Shown: positions 1 to 8,678, numbered from the stretch's first letter. The stretch is DNA of 64,000 nt from Sphingomonas sp. Leaf9 (GCF_001421355.1 NZ_LMKC01000005.1:11001-75000), one strand, 5' to 3'. Notes: generated by a model from the letters alone, not told the origin. A program made the numbers and translations.

Positions 1-21
1 GGGGTGACGTGGTGGAGCGGT

Positions 22-200
22 TCAGCGCTTACGCTCGATCAGCACCGCCTGTTGCCAGCGGCTGGCCGGTTTGTCGGCGCGATGCATGCAGCCGGGCCAG
101 CAGCAAGGGCGCTTTTACCCGCGACCAGTTCGGCGGAGAGGGCGTCCGCCAAATCTTCCGGCACCTCATGAACCAAATCGGGCGACAGCGGCCGGATCAT
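22..200 (-). pseudogene. Broken YdeI/OmpD-associated-like protein
   Basis: The ATG (200-198) overlaps the stop of the upstream carbonic anhydrase gene as ATGA, so it looks translationally coupled. The opening frame reads MIRPLSPDLVHEVPEDLADAL and then runs into a low-complexity tail that stops at 39. A different frame, closed by a stop at 22-24, encodes KRPCCWPGCMHRADKPAS and ends ERKR. This resembles the Cys-rich end I recall for YdeI/OmpD-associated-type proteins. The two frames join if one base is added to the 4-base T run at 113-116 (A run on the coding strand). From memory the family also has about 40 central residues that are absent here, so the gene looks both shortened and frameshifted. 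The frames are seen; the family name is recalled. Confidence 0.5.
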
Positions 201-721
201 GCGACCGGGCGCAATGCCTCGCGATAGTGCTTCGCCTTTTCCACATACACTGCCGCCGACATCCGCAACCCGGCCAGCTGCTCGTCGGTCAGCGTCTTGA
301 CCACCCGCGCCGGCGCGCCGACGATCAGGCTCCTGGGCGGAAAGCTCTTGCCCTCGGTCACCAGCGCCCCTGCCCCGACCACGCAATCCTCGGCGATCAC
401 CGCGTGGTTCAGCACGGTCGCGCCCATGCCGATCAGCACGCGGTCGCCGATGGTGCAGCCGTGCAGCACCGCGCGGTGGCCGATGGTGCAGTCCTCGCCC
501 AGCGTCAGCGGCGCGCCGGGATCGCTGTGGAGGACCGCGCCGTCCTGCACATTGCTGCGCGCGCCGATGGCGATGACGCCATTGTCGGCGCGCACCACCG
601 CGCCGAACCAGATGCTGGCCCCCGCCCCCAGCCGCACCGCACCGATCAGGTCGACGGACGGCGCGACCCAGCTGTCGGAAGCAAGGTCGGGCACGGCATC
701 GGCAAGGGCGTAGATCGGCAT
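197..721 (-). CDS. Gamma-class carbonic anhydrase family protein
   Basis: A 174-residue left-handed beta-helix protein of the gamma carbonic anhydrase/YrdA/PaaY type. The hexapeptide-repeat pattern (I/V-G-x-x-x-x) runs through most of the chain. Metal-ligand-type histidines sit in VLHSDPGAPL, GHRAVLHGC and LNHAVI, and the end VGAPARVVKTLTDEQ is typical of the family. Such proteins bind a metal and either hydrate CO2 or act as thioesterase-like or structural trimers; which applies here cannot be told. The start MPIYALADAVPDL was chosen because upstream in-frame sequence looks non-coding. It lies 13 bp downstream of the acid phosphatase gene and overlaps the broken YdeI-like gene by 4 bp, so the three probably form one transcript. 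Confidence 0.9.
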   Translation of the reverse strand: MPIYALADAVPDLASDSWVAPSVDLIGAVRLGAGASIWFGAVVRADNGVIAIGARSNVQDGAVLHSDPGAPLTLGEDCTIGHRAVLHGCTIGDRVLIGMGATVLNHAVIAEDCVVGAGALVTEGKSFPPRSLIVGAPARVVKTLTDEQLAGLRMSAAVYVEKAKHYREALRPVA

Positions 722-734
722 GGGCGCGAGGCTA

Positions 735-1895
735 TCACCCCGTGACGACGGGGGCGAGTTTCGCGCGCAACAATTTGTCGAACCGGTCGAGCGGGCAGCG
801 CTTCGCACAACCGGGGATGGCGATCGGCCGGTCGACGACGGTCGCGGCCCCGGTGCGGATCGCGTCGAGCGGCTGCACGCGATAGGACAGCGTGACATAG
901 GCCCCCCGCGCATCGCGACGGCGGGTCAGCACCAGCGCGCCGCCCGGTGCCGCATCGTTCAGCGCAAAGCCCGGCGCGTCGAGATCGACGCCCAGCGCCG
1001 CCGCCAGCGCGGTGACGTTGGTGTCATGCCCGACCAGCACGTCGAAGCGCGGGCCGGTCGGTTCGGTGAGCGTCTTCAGCATGTGATCGCCCAGCGGCCC
1101 CGCCTGATGCGCGGCCATGTAGGGCGCGCGGGTGAAGACGTCGAACAGCGCGGCGTGCAGCGCCCCCAGCCGCTTGATCGTCGCCGCATCGGCGCGACCG
1201 AAGCCGACGTCGCGCATCGGCATCCCCTCGGCATATTGCAGCAGGATCACCTGTGCGGTGCCCGACGTTGCGCGGATCGGCCCGGTGAAGTCGACGCCGC
1301 GTCCGTCGGCGCTGGGCTTCAGCATCGCGGGTCCCGGCGTCGAGCAACCGGCGGGCAGGCCGCAGCCGAGCACCCGGTCGAGTTCGCGGATCGCGGCAGC
1401 ATGGCGCGCGGTCAGCGCATTCACCCCGCCGGTATAGGCGGTGATCGCCGCGACCGCTTTCGTCGCATCGAACGCGGTCGCCCCGGCGCGCAGCGGTTCG
1501 AACAGCGGATCGACCTGCCCCGCCGGCAGATGATCGACCGACAGCTTGCAGCCCGGCGCCAGCGCATCGGCATAGGCGCGGCCGGTGGCGATGGTGCGTT
1601 CGGGCGTATTGGTGTGGATGCGGACGGTGCCGGGCTTCGGACAGCCGGTGGTGCCCAGCCAGCGGCGGTCGTGGCGGGCGAGCTGCGCGATCGCCTTCGC
1701 GCCGTGGGGGGTGAGGAATTCGGGCGCGACCGGCCATGTCGGCCATTGCCCGGCGACCCTGGTATCAAGCGGCGCTTCGCCCGTGATCGGCGCGCGGACG
1801 CCGTGGCGCATCAGCATTACGACCCGCTCCACCCGGTCCTGCGCGGCGGCGGGCAGCGGGGTCAGCAGCGTGGCGGCGAGGAGCAGGAGGCGCAT
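735..1895 (-). CDS. Histidine acid phosphatase, secreted
   Basis: A 386-residue branch-2 histidine phosphatase (phytase/glucose-1-phosphatase group). A signal peptide (residues 1-18, cleaved after PAAA) is followed by the catalytic RHGVRAP motif at 30-36, which carries the phosphohistidine nucleophile. The proton-donor motif appears as GHDTN in the last third. Several cysteines suggest periplasmic disulphides. The family releases phosphate from organic monoesters in the periplasm. It begins the three-gene run with the carbonic anhydrase and YdeI-like genes and sits beside a TonB receptor on the same strand, which suggests phosphate or organophosphate acquisition (inference). The exact substrate cannot be read from sequence. 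Confidence 0.92.
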   Translation of the reverse strand: MRLLLLAATLLTPLPAAAQDRVERVVMLMRHGVRAPITGEAPLDTRVAGQWPTWPVAPEFLTPHGAKAIAQLARHDRRWLGTTGCPKPGTVRIHTNTPERTIATGRAYADALAPGCKLSVDHLPAGQVDPLFEPLRAGATAFDATKAVAAITAYTGGVNALTARHAAAIRELDRVLGCGLPAGCSTPGPAMLKPSADGRGVDFTGPIRATSGTAQVILLQYAEGMPMRDVGFGRADAATIKRLGALHAALFDVFTRAPYMAAHQAGPLGDHMLKTLTEPTGPRFDVLVGHDTNVTALAAALGVDLDAPGFALNDAAPGGALVLTRRRDARGAYVTLSYRVQPLDAIRTGAATVVDRPIAIPGCAKRCPLDRFDKLLRAKLAPVVTG

Positions 1896-1923
1896 GGTCG
1901 GTCCTTGTGGTTCGATAGGTCCT

Positions 1924-1945
1924 TACCCCCGCGCAGGCGGGGGTA
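1924..1945. repeat. Short hairpin, GC-rich
   Basis: Perfect 9-bp arms (tacccccgc / gcgggggta) around a 4-nt loop, just upstream of the acid phosphatase gene. A near-identical core (cccccgcgcaggcg) recurs near 48187, and a related cccgcgcaggcggg hairpin lies at 63160, so this is one member of a dispersed family. No T run follows, so it is not a classical terminator. Confidence 0.7.
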
Positions 1946-1959
1946 CGGATATCTTCTTC

Positions 1960-2042
1960 GTCACCCCGCACCTGATCCGGGGTCCCGCTTTTGCGCGAGC
2001 ACCGGAGAAGAAGCGGGACCCCGGGTCAAGCCCGGGGTGACG
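1960..2042. repeat. Inverted repeat, GTCACCCC-type palindrome
   Basis: Imperfect 31-nt arms at 1960-1990 and 2012-2042 form a long hairpin beginning gtcacccc and ending ggggtgac, with a 21-nt loop. A shorter relative is at 10809-10835. It lies between the TonB receptor stop and the phosphatase start, both on the minus strand, so it could stabilise the 3' end of the receptor mRNA or slow polymerase between the genes. Function not established. Confidence 0.75.
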
Positions 2043-2110
2043 GTGAGGTTTGCAGGCAGAGAGGCACCTGCAAAAACGGACGGCGGCGCTGACGCCGCCG
2101 CCCCGCCCGC

Positions 2111-4885
2111 TTACATCTTCATGGTCAGGCTGAACTGGAACACCCGACCGGTCTTCAGATAGCCGCCGTTGCGGTCGTTCGAGATATACGTCTCGCCCTT
2201 CCCCACCGTCGCCCAATAGGTGTGCTGGTCGAGCAGGTTGCGCGCCGACACGCCGATTTCGAGGTTGTCGGTCACCTCATACGCGGCACCGAAGTTCAGC
2301 TCGCCGACCGGCTGGACATAGATGTCGGGCTGGCTGTCCTGCACCGCCGCCAGGAACTTGCCGGTATAGTTGTACCACAGGTTCGTGCGGAACCCGCCGC
2401 CGGCATAGAAGACCTCGGCATTGTAGATCAGGTCCGGCGCCTGGGGCAGCGTGCTGCTGCGGGTGGTGCGCACGCCGTTCACCGGGATGATGTAGGTCGC
2501 CTCGGTCTTCTGGTAGGTGACGTTGCCGCCCACGCCGAAATTGCCGAGGAAGCTGCTGTCGACCATGTCGCCGACGGTGAAGCGGCCCGATGCCTCGACG
2601 CCCTTCGCCGTGCCGCCGCCGCCGTTGATCGGGCGGATGAAGGTGGTCTTGCCGACCGTCTCGCTGCCGCTGCGCGATGCGGTGCTGACGATGAAGTTGC
2701 TCAGATCCTTGTAATAGGCGGCAAGCTGGACATAGCGGCCGACGCCCATCTGGTAATCGACGCCCGCGTCATAGCTCCATGCCTGCACCGGCTTCAGGTC
2801 CGGGTTCGGCTGGGTGATGGTCACGGTGCCGTCGCTGGCCGGTTCGCTGATGCGGGTCGGCCCGGCGAGCAGGTCGAAGGCGGGCCGCGCATAGCTGGAG
2901 CGCACCGCACCGCGCACGGTCAGGCTCGCGTTGGGCTTCCATGCCGCCAGCAGGCTGGGATCAACATGATCGTAGTCGCGTCCGGCGTTCACGAAACGCG
3001 GGCCATCGCGGTCGGTGATGAAATAGCGCGCGCGAAAGCCGTTATCCTCGTAACGGATGCCGGGCATGATCTCGAGCGTGCCGAGCGTCAGCGTCGCGGT
3101 GCCGTACAGCGCCTTGCGGGTTTCATTGCCGCTCGACAGGCCCTGGTTCAACGTCGTCTGCGACACCGGGATCAGCGGCACATAGTCGCGGACCTGCGCG
3201 TCGAGCTGCGCACGCGACAGCACCTTGATCGGGCGGGCGGGATAGTAATCGAGGAAGTCCTTCAGGACATAGCCGAGATACTGGTTGATCGACGGCCCCT
3301 GCACCGTGCCGTTCTGCAGCGGGGTGAGGAAGCGATAGCGGGTATTGTCGGGAGCAAGGGTGCGGCCCGAACGGTCGGAATCCTCGTACAGCCCACCGAC
3401 CTCGACCTTCACGAAGCTCTGGCTGTCCCAGCCGATGCTGCCCTTCAGCGTCTTCTTGGTCTCGCTCAGATAGTCATAGCCGCGCTGGACGTAGAGCTGG
3501 GTCGGCCGGTCGAGCGACGCAACATAGGCGATGGCGCCGTTCGACAGGATCGGGCGCGGCGACTTCGGGTTCGACAGGTCGACGTTCACGCCTTCGGTCG
3601 CGGCACCGGTGTTGGTCGCGGTGCCGTTATAGGCGATGCCACGGAACGCCGCCTCGATCCGGGTCGGCTGGTCGAAGCGACCATCGGCATAGGCGCCTTC
3701 CAGCGCGGCGGTGAAGCCTTCCCAATGCGCCTTCGCGCCGACCTGTGCCGAGAACAGTTCCTGCTCGATATCCTCGGTGCGGAAATAGCTGGCCGGGTTG
3801 ATGCCGAGCGGGGTGTAGACGCCCGCCGCATTGTACGACCCGCCATTGGGGTTGGTCTGGCCGCGCGTCAGTTCGTTGCGCAGCCCGGTCTGGTTCATGG
3901 TGTTGGTGTTGAGATACGTCGCATAGTTGACGCGGGCGTAGAGATCGATGGGTTCGCTGCGGAAATCGAACGCACCGGTCGCGCCATAGCGCTTGATCTT
4001 GTTGTTATAGAAGTTCCATTGCACGCCATCGGCGGTCAGCGCGTTCGGGTTGGCGCGCGAATTGCCGCTGTTGGCACGGGTCGGCTTGTAGTCGTTCTGC
4101 ACGGCGGTGGATTCGGCGGCGTTGCCGCGCTCTTCCAGATACGCCGCGACATAGACACCGAACTGGTGATCGCTGCCGAAACGGCGCGCGGCGTCGAGGC
4201 CGATCGCCCCGCCGAACGCTTCCTGTTCGCGGTCGAGTGCCAGGCCGGCGACCTGCCCCAGCACGCGGGCGCGGGTGAAGCTCTGGTTGAAGTCGAACGC
4301 GGTCGGCGTGCGCAGGTCGACGATGCCGGCAATGCTGTCGGCATCCTTGGCCGCGCCCGGCGTCTTGTCGGTCACGATGCCACCGATCGCGAACGGCGAG
4401 AACAGGTTCAGCGAGATCGCGCGGTTGTTGCCCGACGTCTGCGGCAGGCGCAGGCCGTCGAGGGTGTAGGCGTTGTAGCTGGTGTCGAACCCGCGGATCG
4501 TCACGAACTGCGCTTCGCCGGTCGCGCTCTGGTTGCGGCCCTGGTCGCGGCTGACCGACACGCCCGGCAGCATCTTGGCCAGGTCGGCGATGCTGGTCTG
4601 CGAATGGATCGCGACGTCGCCGGTGGTCACGATGTCGATCGTGGCGATCGCCTGCTGTTCCTCGTTCAGCGCGGTGCGCTGGCGACGGCCGTTGACGACG
4701 ATATCGTCGGTCAGCGATTCACTGGCGGTCTGCTGCGGTTCCTCGGCGACGGGCGCGACGGACGCGTCCTGGGCAAGGGCGGCGGCAGGCAGCAGCGCGC
4801 CGAGCGTCAGCGCGGCGATGCCGCTGGACAGGACAAGCGCATGGGCGCGCCGCCGGCGTGCCGGCAGCGTCGGGATCGACGACAT
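2111..4885 (-). CDS. TonB-dependent receptor
   Basis: A 924-residue outer-membrane active transporter. It has an Arg-rich signal peptide ending ALAQ, then a TonB box (DDIVVNG, about residues 66-72), a plug domain (SIADLAKMLPGVSVSRDQG and onward) and a 22-strand-type barrel ending in FQFSLTMKM with a C-terminal aromatic signature. A TTG codon 5 codons upstream is possible, but ATG at 4885 has GGGGGGAA at good spacing and was chosen. It is transcribed away from the DeoR-family regulator across a 215-bp gap, and a secreted acid phosphatase follows. The substrate is unknown; neighbours hint at a phosphorylated organic compound (inference). Confidence 0.93.
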   Translation of the reverse strand: MSSIPTLPARRRRAHALVLSSGIAALTLGALLPAAALAQDASVAPVAEEPQQTASESLTDDIVVNGRRQRTALNEEQQAIATIDIVTTGDVAIHSQTSIADLAKMLPGVSVSRDQGRNQSATGEAQFVTIRGFDTSYNAYTLDGLRLPQTSGNNRAISLNLFSPFAIGGIVTDKTPGAAKDADSIAGIVDLRTPTAFDFNQSFTRARVLGQVAGLALDREQEAFGGAIGLDAARRFGSDHQFGVYVAAYLEERGNAAESTAVQNDYKPTRANSGNSRANPNALTADGVQWNFYNNKIKRYGATGAFDFRSEPIDLYARVNYATYLNTNTMNQTGLRNELTRGQTNPNGGSYNAAGVYTPLGINPASYFRTEDIEQELFSAQVGAKAHWEGFTAALEGAYADGRFDQPTRIEAAFRGIAYNGTATNTGAATEGVNVDLSNPKSPRPILSNGAIAYVASLDRPTQLYVQRGYDYLSETKKTLKGSIGWDSQSFVKVEVGGLYEDSDRSGRTLAPDNTRYRFLTPLQNGTVQGPSINQYLGYVLKDFLDYYPARPIKVLSRAQLDAQVRDYVPLIPVSQTTLNQGLSSGNETRKALYGTATLTLGTLEIMPGIRYEDNGFRARYFITDRDGPRFVNAGRDYDHVDPSLLAAWKPNASLTVRGAVRSSYARPAFDLLAGPTRISEPASDGTVTITQPNPDLKPVQAWSYDAGVDYQMGVGRYVQLAAYYKDLSNFIVSTASRSGSETVGKTTFIRPINGGGGTAKGVEASGRFTVGDMVDSSFLGNFGVGGNVTYQKTEATYIIPVNGVRTTRSSTLPQAPDLIYNAEVFYAGGGFRTNLWYNYTGKFLAAVQDSQPDIYVQPVGELNFGAAYEVTDNLEIGVSARNLLDQHTYWATVGKGETYISNDRNGGYLKTGRVFQFSLTMKM

Positions 4886-5100
4886 GGATATTCCCCCCAA
4901 GGGTATGTTGGATTGGTTGCGGGGTTGTTCCCCGTTGGATCGCGCCGCTAGCCACAGCTTGTGTATAATTTATGACAATGGCGCACTTCGATGTTCATTT
5001 TCTGATGATTTCTGGAAGAAGCGAACCGCTATGATGAATTACTGTTGAGTTGTGCGGTGATCGCTTGTGTCCCCGGTCACGGACGATATGCTGTAGCGCG
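4886..5100. promoter_or_regulatory. Divergent intergenic region, TonB receptor / DeoR regulator
   Basis: 215 bp separating the divergently transcribed receptor and regulator genes. It is clearly AT-richer than its surroundings between about 4960 and 5045 (includes gtgtataatttatgacaatg and gatgaattactgttg). This fits promoters and a DeoR-family operator, but no single -35/-10 pair or operator repeat stands out enough to place. Confidence 0.45.
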
Positions 5101-5856
5101 ATGATGAAACGCCGCGACCGCCGCCAGGAAATCCTCGACCTGCTCGTCCAGGGCGAACCGCTGGGCATTCACACGCTGGCCGATACGCTGGCGGTGTCCG
5201 ACGAAACGGTGCGGCGCGAGCTGCGGCTGCTGGAGGCAGACGGGCTGATCGAGCGGATTCACGGCGGTGCCCGCCTCGCCAAATCGGTCGAGGAAGGACC
5301 GTTCGAGGAGCGGCTGCACCGCAACGCCGGGCCCAAGCAACGCATCGCCGCCGCCGTGGCGCAGACCGTTGCGGACGGCGATTCGCTGTATCTCGATGCC
5401 AGTTCGACCGCGTTCCATGTCGCGCAGGCGATCAAAGGCAAACGCGACCTGACCGTCGTTACCAACGCGCTGGGCGTCGCGGCGGAGCTGGGTGGGCGCT
5501 ATGGCAACCGGCTGTATCTGGCCGGCGGCGAGCTGGACGACCGGTACCGGGCGTTCTTCGATGCGACGGCGCGGGCCTATCTCGCGCAATTCCGGCCGGG
5601 CATGGCGATCGTGTCGACCGAATCGGTCGATGTCGCGGCGGGCTTCACCGATTATCATGTCGGCGAGGGCGAGCTGTGCCGCCAGATGATCGCCCAGTCG
5701 CGCCGGGTGACGATGGCGGTCGATTCATCGAAATTCGACCGGGCGAGCATCGTCGCGGTGGCGGCCTTCGCCGATATCGACCGCATCGTCACCGACCGCG
5801 CGATCGACCCGGCCTATGCCGCGGTCACCCCCGGCGTCGAATGGATCGCGGCATGA
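5101..5856 (+). CDS. DeoR/GlpR-family transcriptional regulator
   Basis: A 251-residue DeoR-family repressor. The N-terminal winged helix (residues about 4-58) contains the family signature LAVSDETVRRELRLLEADG followed by IERIHGGARL. The C-terminal sugar-phosphate-binding DeoRC domain (about 75-235) shows YLDASSTAFHVAQA, VVTNALGVAAEL and YLAGGELDD. These proteins typically repress sugar or polyol genes until a phosphorylated sugar binds. ATG at 5101 was chosen because it opens the typical MMKRRDRRQEIL start; upstream in-frame residues are non-homologous. It overlaps the next gene as ATGA and faces the TonB receptor, both likely targets (inference). Confidence 0.92.
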   Translation: MMKRRDRRQEILDLLVQGEPLGIHTLADTLAVSDETVRRELRLLEADGLIERIHGGARLAKSVEEGPFEERLHRNAGPKQRIAAAVAQTVADGDSLYLDASSTAFHVAQAIKGKRDLTVVTNALGVAAELGGRYGNRLYLAGGELDDRYRAFFDATARAYLAQFRPGMAIVSTESVDVAAGFTDYHVGEGELCRQMIAQSRRVTMAVDSSKFDRASIVAVAAFADIDRIVTDRAIDPAYAAVTPGVEWIAA

Positions 5857-6665
5857 TCCGCTGGTTGCTTACCGCCCTCGCGTTCGTCGCGATGCCGGTA
5901 CAGGCGCGCGACCTGCGCGTCATGAGCTTCAACGTCCGCTACCCCAATCCCGACGACGGTCCCAACCGGTGGGAGGCGCGCGCGCCCATCCTGATCGATA
6001 CGATCCGCGCCGCCGATCCGGATGTGGTGGGCACGCAGGAGCTGTACCGGCGGCAGGGGGATGCGATCGTCCGCGCGCTGCCGCACTGGCGCTGGTTCGG
6101 GCGCGACCGGCGCGGGGCCCATGCCGACGAACATATGGGCATCCTGTATCGCACCGACCGGTTGCGGCTGGTGCGGCATGGCGATTTCTGGTTGTCGGAC
6201 ACGCCCGACCGGGTGGGCAGCGCCAGCTGGGGCACCGACCTGCCGCGCATGGTCAATTGGGGCGAGTTCGCGCGCAAGGATGGCCGGCGGTTCGTGCTGT
6301 TCGACACCCATTTCCCGCATCGCGACAGCGACGCGATCGCACGGACGAAGGCGGCGGGCGTGCTGCTGGCGCGAATGCGGCGCATTGCCGGGCGGTTGCC
6401 GGCGGTGGTGACCGGCGACCTGAATGCCCAGCCCGACAGTGAAGCCTATCGCGCCTTTGCCGCCACGCTGGCCGATGCGTGGGCGCGGGCACCGCAGCGG
6501 TCGGGGCCGGTGCTGACCTTCCACGACTTTACCGGCACGCCCGACCGGCGGATCGATTACGTGTTCGTGCGCGGATTCCGGCCGGTTGCGGCGCGGGTGG
6601 CTACCGACCATCGCGGCCCGCGCTACCCGTCCGATCATTTCCCGGTGGTGGTGGATTTGCGGTAG
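5853..6665 (+). CDS. Endonuclease/exonuclease/phosphatase-fold protein, secreted
   Basis: A 270-residue EEP-superfamily hydrolase with a signal peptide ending VQARD. Motifs run in order: MSFNVRYPNPDDGPNRW (metal/substrate Asn), the metal-ligand Glu in VVGTQEL, GDLNAQPDS (catalytic Asp/Asn), RRIDYVFVRG and the catalytic His in PSDHFPVVV. The superfamily includes sphingomyelinases, inositol-polyphosphate phosphatases and nucleases. The secreted, single-domain form beginning RVMSFNVRY is common near carbohydrate or phosphate uptake genes. The start overlaps the regulator stop as ATGA, so it is co-translated with and probably auto-regulated by the DeoR protein (inference). Substrate unknown. Confidence 0.88.
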   Translation: MIRWLLTALAFVAMPVQARDLRVMSFNVRYPNPDDGPNRWEARAPILIDTIRAADPDVVGTQELYRRQGDAIVRALPHWRWFGRDRRGAHADEHMGILYRTDRLRLVRHGDFWLSDTPDRVGSASWGTDLPRMVNWGEFARKDGRRFVLFDTHFPHRDSDAIARTKAAGVLLARMRRIAGRLPAVVTGDLNAQPDSEAYRAFAATLADAWARAPQRSGPVLTFHDFTGTPDRRIDYVFVRGFRPVAARVATDHRGPRYPSDHFPVVVDLR

Positions 6666-6708
6666 CGTCTGATCCGCGCCGCGTTGATGGGAAACGATTG
6701 AATCAAAA

Positions 6709-6848
6709 CTCCTCCCCGGCACGGGGAGGGGGACCAGCGAAGCTGGTGGAGGGGGGGCGCCCGCTTACGGCACGGTTGCGTTGCGCGGCGAACCCCCTCC
6801 ACCGTCCGCTGTGCGGACGGTCCCCCTCCCCGCGCAGCGGGGAGGAGC
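6709..6848. repeat. Long palindromic element, copy 1
   Basis: About 140 bp of nested inverted repeats: outer arms ctcctccccg / cggggaggag, inner arms around gggggaccagcgaagctggtgga, and a central segment including tgcgttgcgcggc. Closely similar copies occur at 11687-11824 and 45837-45965. This copy lies between convergent genes (EEP protein and glmS), where it could form a very stable transcript end. Confidence 0.85.
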
Positions 6849-6854
6849 TTTGGA

Positions 6855-8678
6855 TCACTCCACCGTCACGCTCTTCGCGAGGTTGCGCGGCTGATCGACG
6901 TCGGTGCCCTTGGCAACGGCGACATGGTACGCCAGCAACTGCACCGGCACCGCATATACGATCGGCGCGATCAGCGGATGGACCTTCGGCATGGTGATCG
7001 TCGCGACCGCGCCGTCGCCTGCCGCCTGGATGCCGTCATAGTCGGAGATCAGCACGACCTTGCCGCCGCGCGCCTGCACTTCCTGCATGTTGCTGACGGT
7101 CTTGTCGAACAACGGCCCCGACGGCGCGATGACGATCACTGGCACCTGGTCGTCGATCAGGGCGATCGGCCCGTGCTTCATCTCGCCGGCGGCATAGCCC
7201 TCGGCATGGATGTAGCTGATTTCCTTGAGCTTCAGCGCACCTTCCAGCGCCAGCGGATAGTCGGTGCCGCGGCCCAGATACAGCACGTCGCGCGCCGCCG
7301 CGATGACGCCGGCCATCCCCTCGATCGCCTCGTCATACGCCAGCGCGGCGTTGATCGACGCGGGGGCTTCCGCCAGGTGACGAACGATGCTGCGCTCCTC
7401 CGCCTCGGACAGCTTGCCCTTCGCCTTGGCGAGATTGGCGGCCAGCGCAGCGAGCACGGCGAGCTGGCAGGTGAACGCCTTGGTCGAGGCCACGCCGATT
7501 TCCGGCCCGGCATGGGTCGGCAGCAGCAGGTCGGCCTCGCGCGCCATCGTGCTGGTCGGCACGTTGACGACTACCGCGATGGTCTGGCCTTCGCTCTTGG
7601 CGTGGCGGAGCGCCGCCAGCGTGTCGGCGGTCTCGCCCGACTGGCTGATGAACAGCGCCAGGCCGCCCTCTTCCATCACCGGCGCGCGGTAGCGGAACTC
7701 GGATGCAACATCCAAGTCGACGGGCACGCGGGCGAATTGTTCGAACCAGTATTTGGCGACCATGCCGGCATAGAAGCTGGTGCCGCACGCGACGATCGTG
7801 ACACGCTTGATGCCCGACAGGTCGAAGTCTGGAATGGGCAGCGTTACGCGTCCGTCGAACCGCTGGAGATAGCCACGCAGCGTCTGGGCGACGACGATCG
7901 GCTGCTCGTAGATTTCCTTCTGCATGAAGTGGCGGTGATTGCCCTTGTCGATCAGCGCGCCGGTGACGCCGGACAGCGTGACCGGGCGATCGACGGGGTT
8001 GTTGTCGCGGTCGAAAATCTCGGTGCCGTCGCGGCGGCAGACGACCCAGTCGCCCTCCTCCAGATAGGCGATACGCTGCGTCAGCGGGGCGAGCGCCAGC
8101 GCGTCGGAGCCGAGATAGACTTCGCCCTCGCCATAGCCGACGACCAGCGGCGAGCCGAGCCGTGCGCCGATCAGCAGGTCGTCATGCTGGCGGAACAGGA
8201 TCGCCAGCGCGAACGCGCCGTGCAGGCGCGGCAGGATCGCCTTCACCGCCTCGGCCGGGGTGCGGCCCGCCTCGACCTGTTCGCTGACCAGATGGGCGAC
8301 GACCTCGGTATCGGTTTCGCTGGTGAAGACCCGGCCGCGCGCGGTCAGTTCCTCGCGCAGCGGCTTGAAATTCTCGATGATGCCGTTGTGGACGACCGCG
8401 ACTTCGTTCGTGGCATGCGGGTGGGCATTGTCGGTGGTCGGCCCGCCATGCGTCGCCCAGCGGGTGTGCGCGATGCCGATATTGCCCGGCAGCGGATGCT
8501 CGCCCAGTTCGGCGGCGAGGTTCTTGAGCTTGCCCGACGCACGACGCCGCTCGATCGCGCCGCCCTCCACGGTGGCGATGCCCGCCGAGTCATAGCCGCG
8601 ATATTCGAGGCGCTTCAGGCCGTCCAACAAGCGGTCGGCGACGCTTTCGGTGCCGATGATGCCAACAATTCCACACAT
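6855..8678 (-). CDS. glmS: Glutamine-fructose-6-phosphate aminotransferase (isomerizing)
   Basis: A 607-residue cytosolic enzyme, the normal length, that makes glucosamine-6-phosphate from fructose-6-phosphate and glutamine. It is the first step to UDP-GlcNAc for peptidoglycan and LPS. The protein starts MCGIVGIIG with the catalytic Cys2 nucleophile of the class II amidotransferase domain (1-~240), then two SIS sugar-isomerase domains (~285-600) with GTSFYAGM and SQSGETADT. It ends in the usual NLAKSVTVE. It is the second gene of a glmU-glmS pair with a 31-bp gap. That gap leaves no room for a glmS riboswitch. Confidence 0.97.
   Translation of the reverse strand: MCGIVGIIGTESVADRLLDGLKRLEYRGYDSAGIATVEGGAIERRRASGKLKNLAAELGEHPLPGNIGIAHTRWATHGGPTTDNAHPHATNEVAVVHNGIIENFKPLREELTARGRVFTSETDTEVVAHLVSEQVEAGRTPAEAVKAILPRLHGAFALAILFRQHDDLLIGARLGSPLVVGYGEGEVYLGSDALALAPLTQRIAYLEEGDWVVCRRDGTEIFDRDNNPVDRPVTLSGVTGALIDKGNHRHFMQKEIYEQPIVVAQTLRGYLQRFDGRVTLPIPDFDLSGIKRVTIVACGTSFYAGMVAKYWFEQFARVPVDLDVASEFRYRAPVMEEGGLALFISQSGETADTLAALRHAKSEGQTIAVVVNVPTSTMAREADLLLPTHAGPEIGVASTKAFTCQLAVLAALAANLAKAKGKLSEAEERSIVRHLAEAPASINAALAYDEAIEGMAGVIAAARDVLYLGRGTDYPLALEGALKLKEISYIHAEGYAAGEMKHGPIALIDDQVPVIVIAPSGPLFDKTVSNMQEVQARGGKVVLISDYDGIQAAGDGAVATITMPKVHPLIAPIVYAVPVQLLAYHVAVAKGTDVDQPRNLAKSVTVE

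Noticed and set aside
4886..4900. TTG start 5 codons upstream for the first TonB receptor
   Set aside because: TTG overlaps the G-rich Shine-Dalgarno that serves ATG 4885; the ATG gives a normal signal peptide.
2222..4951. 909-codon open frame on the plus strand
   Set aside because: It is antisense to the TonB receptor, is Arg/Val/Asp-rich without any recognisable domain, and arises from third-position GC bias on the opposite strand.
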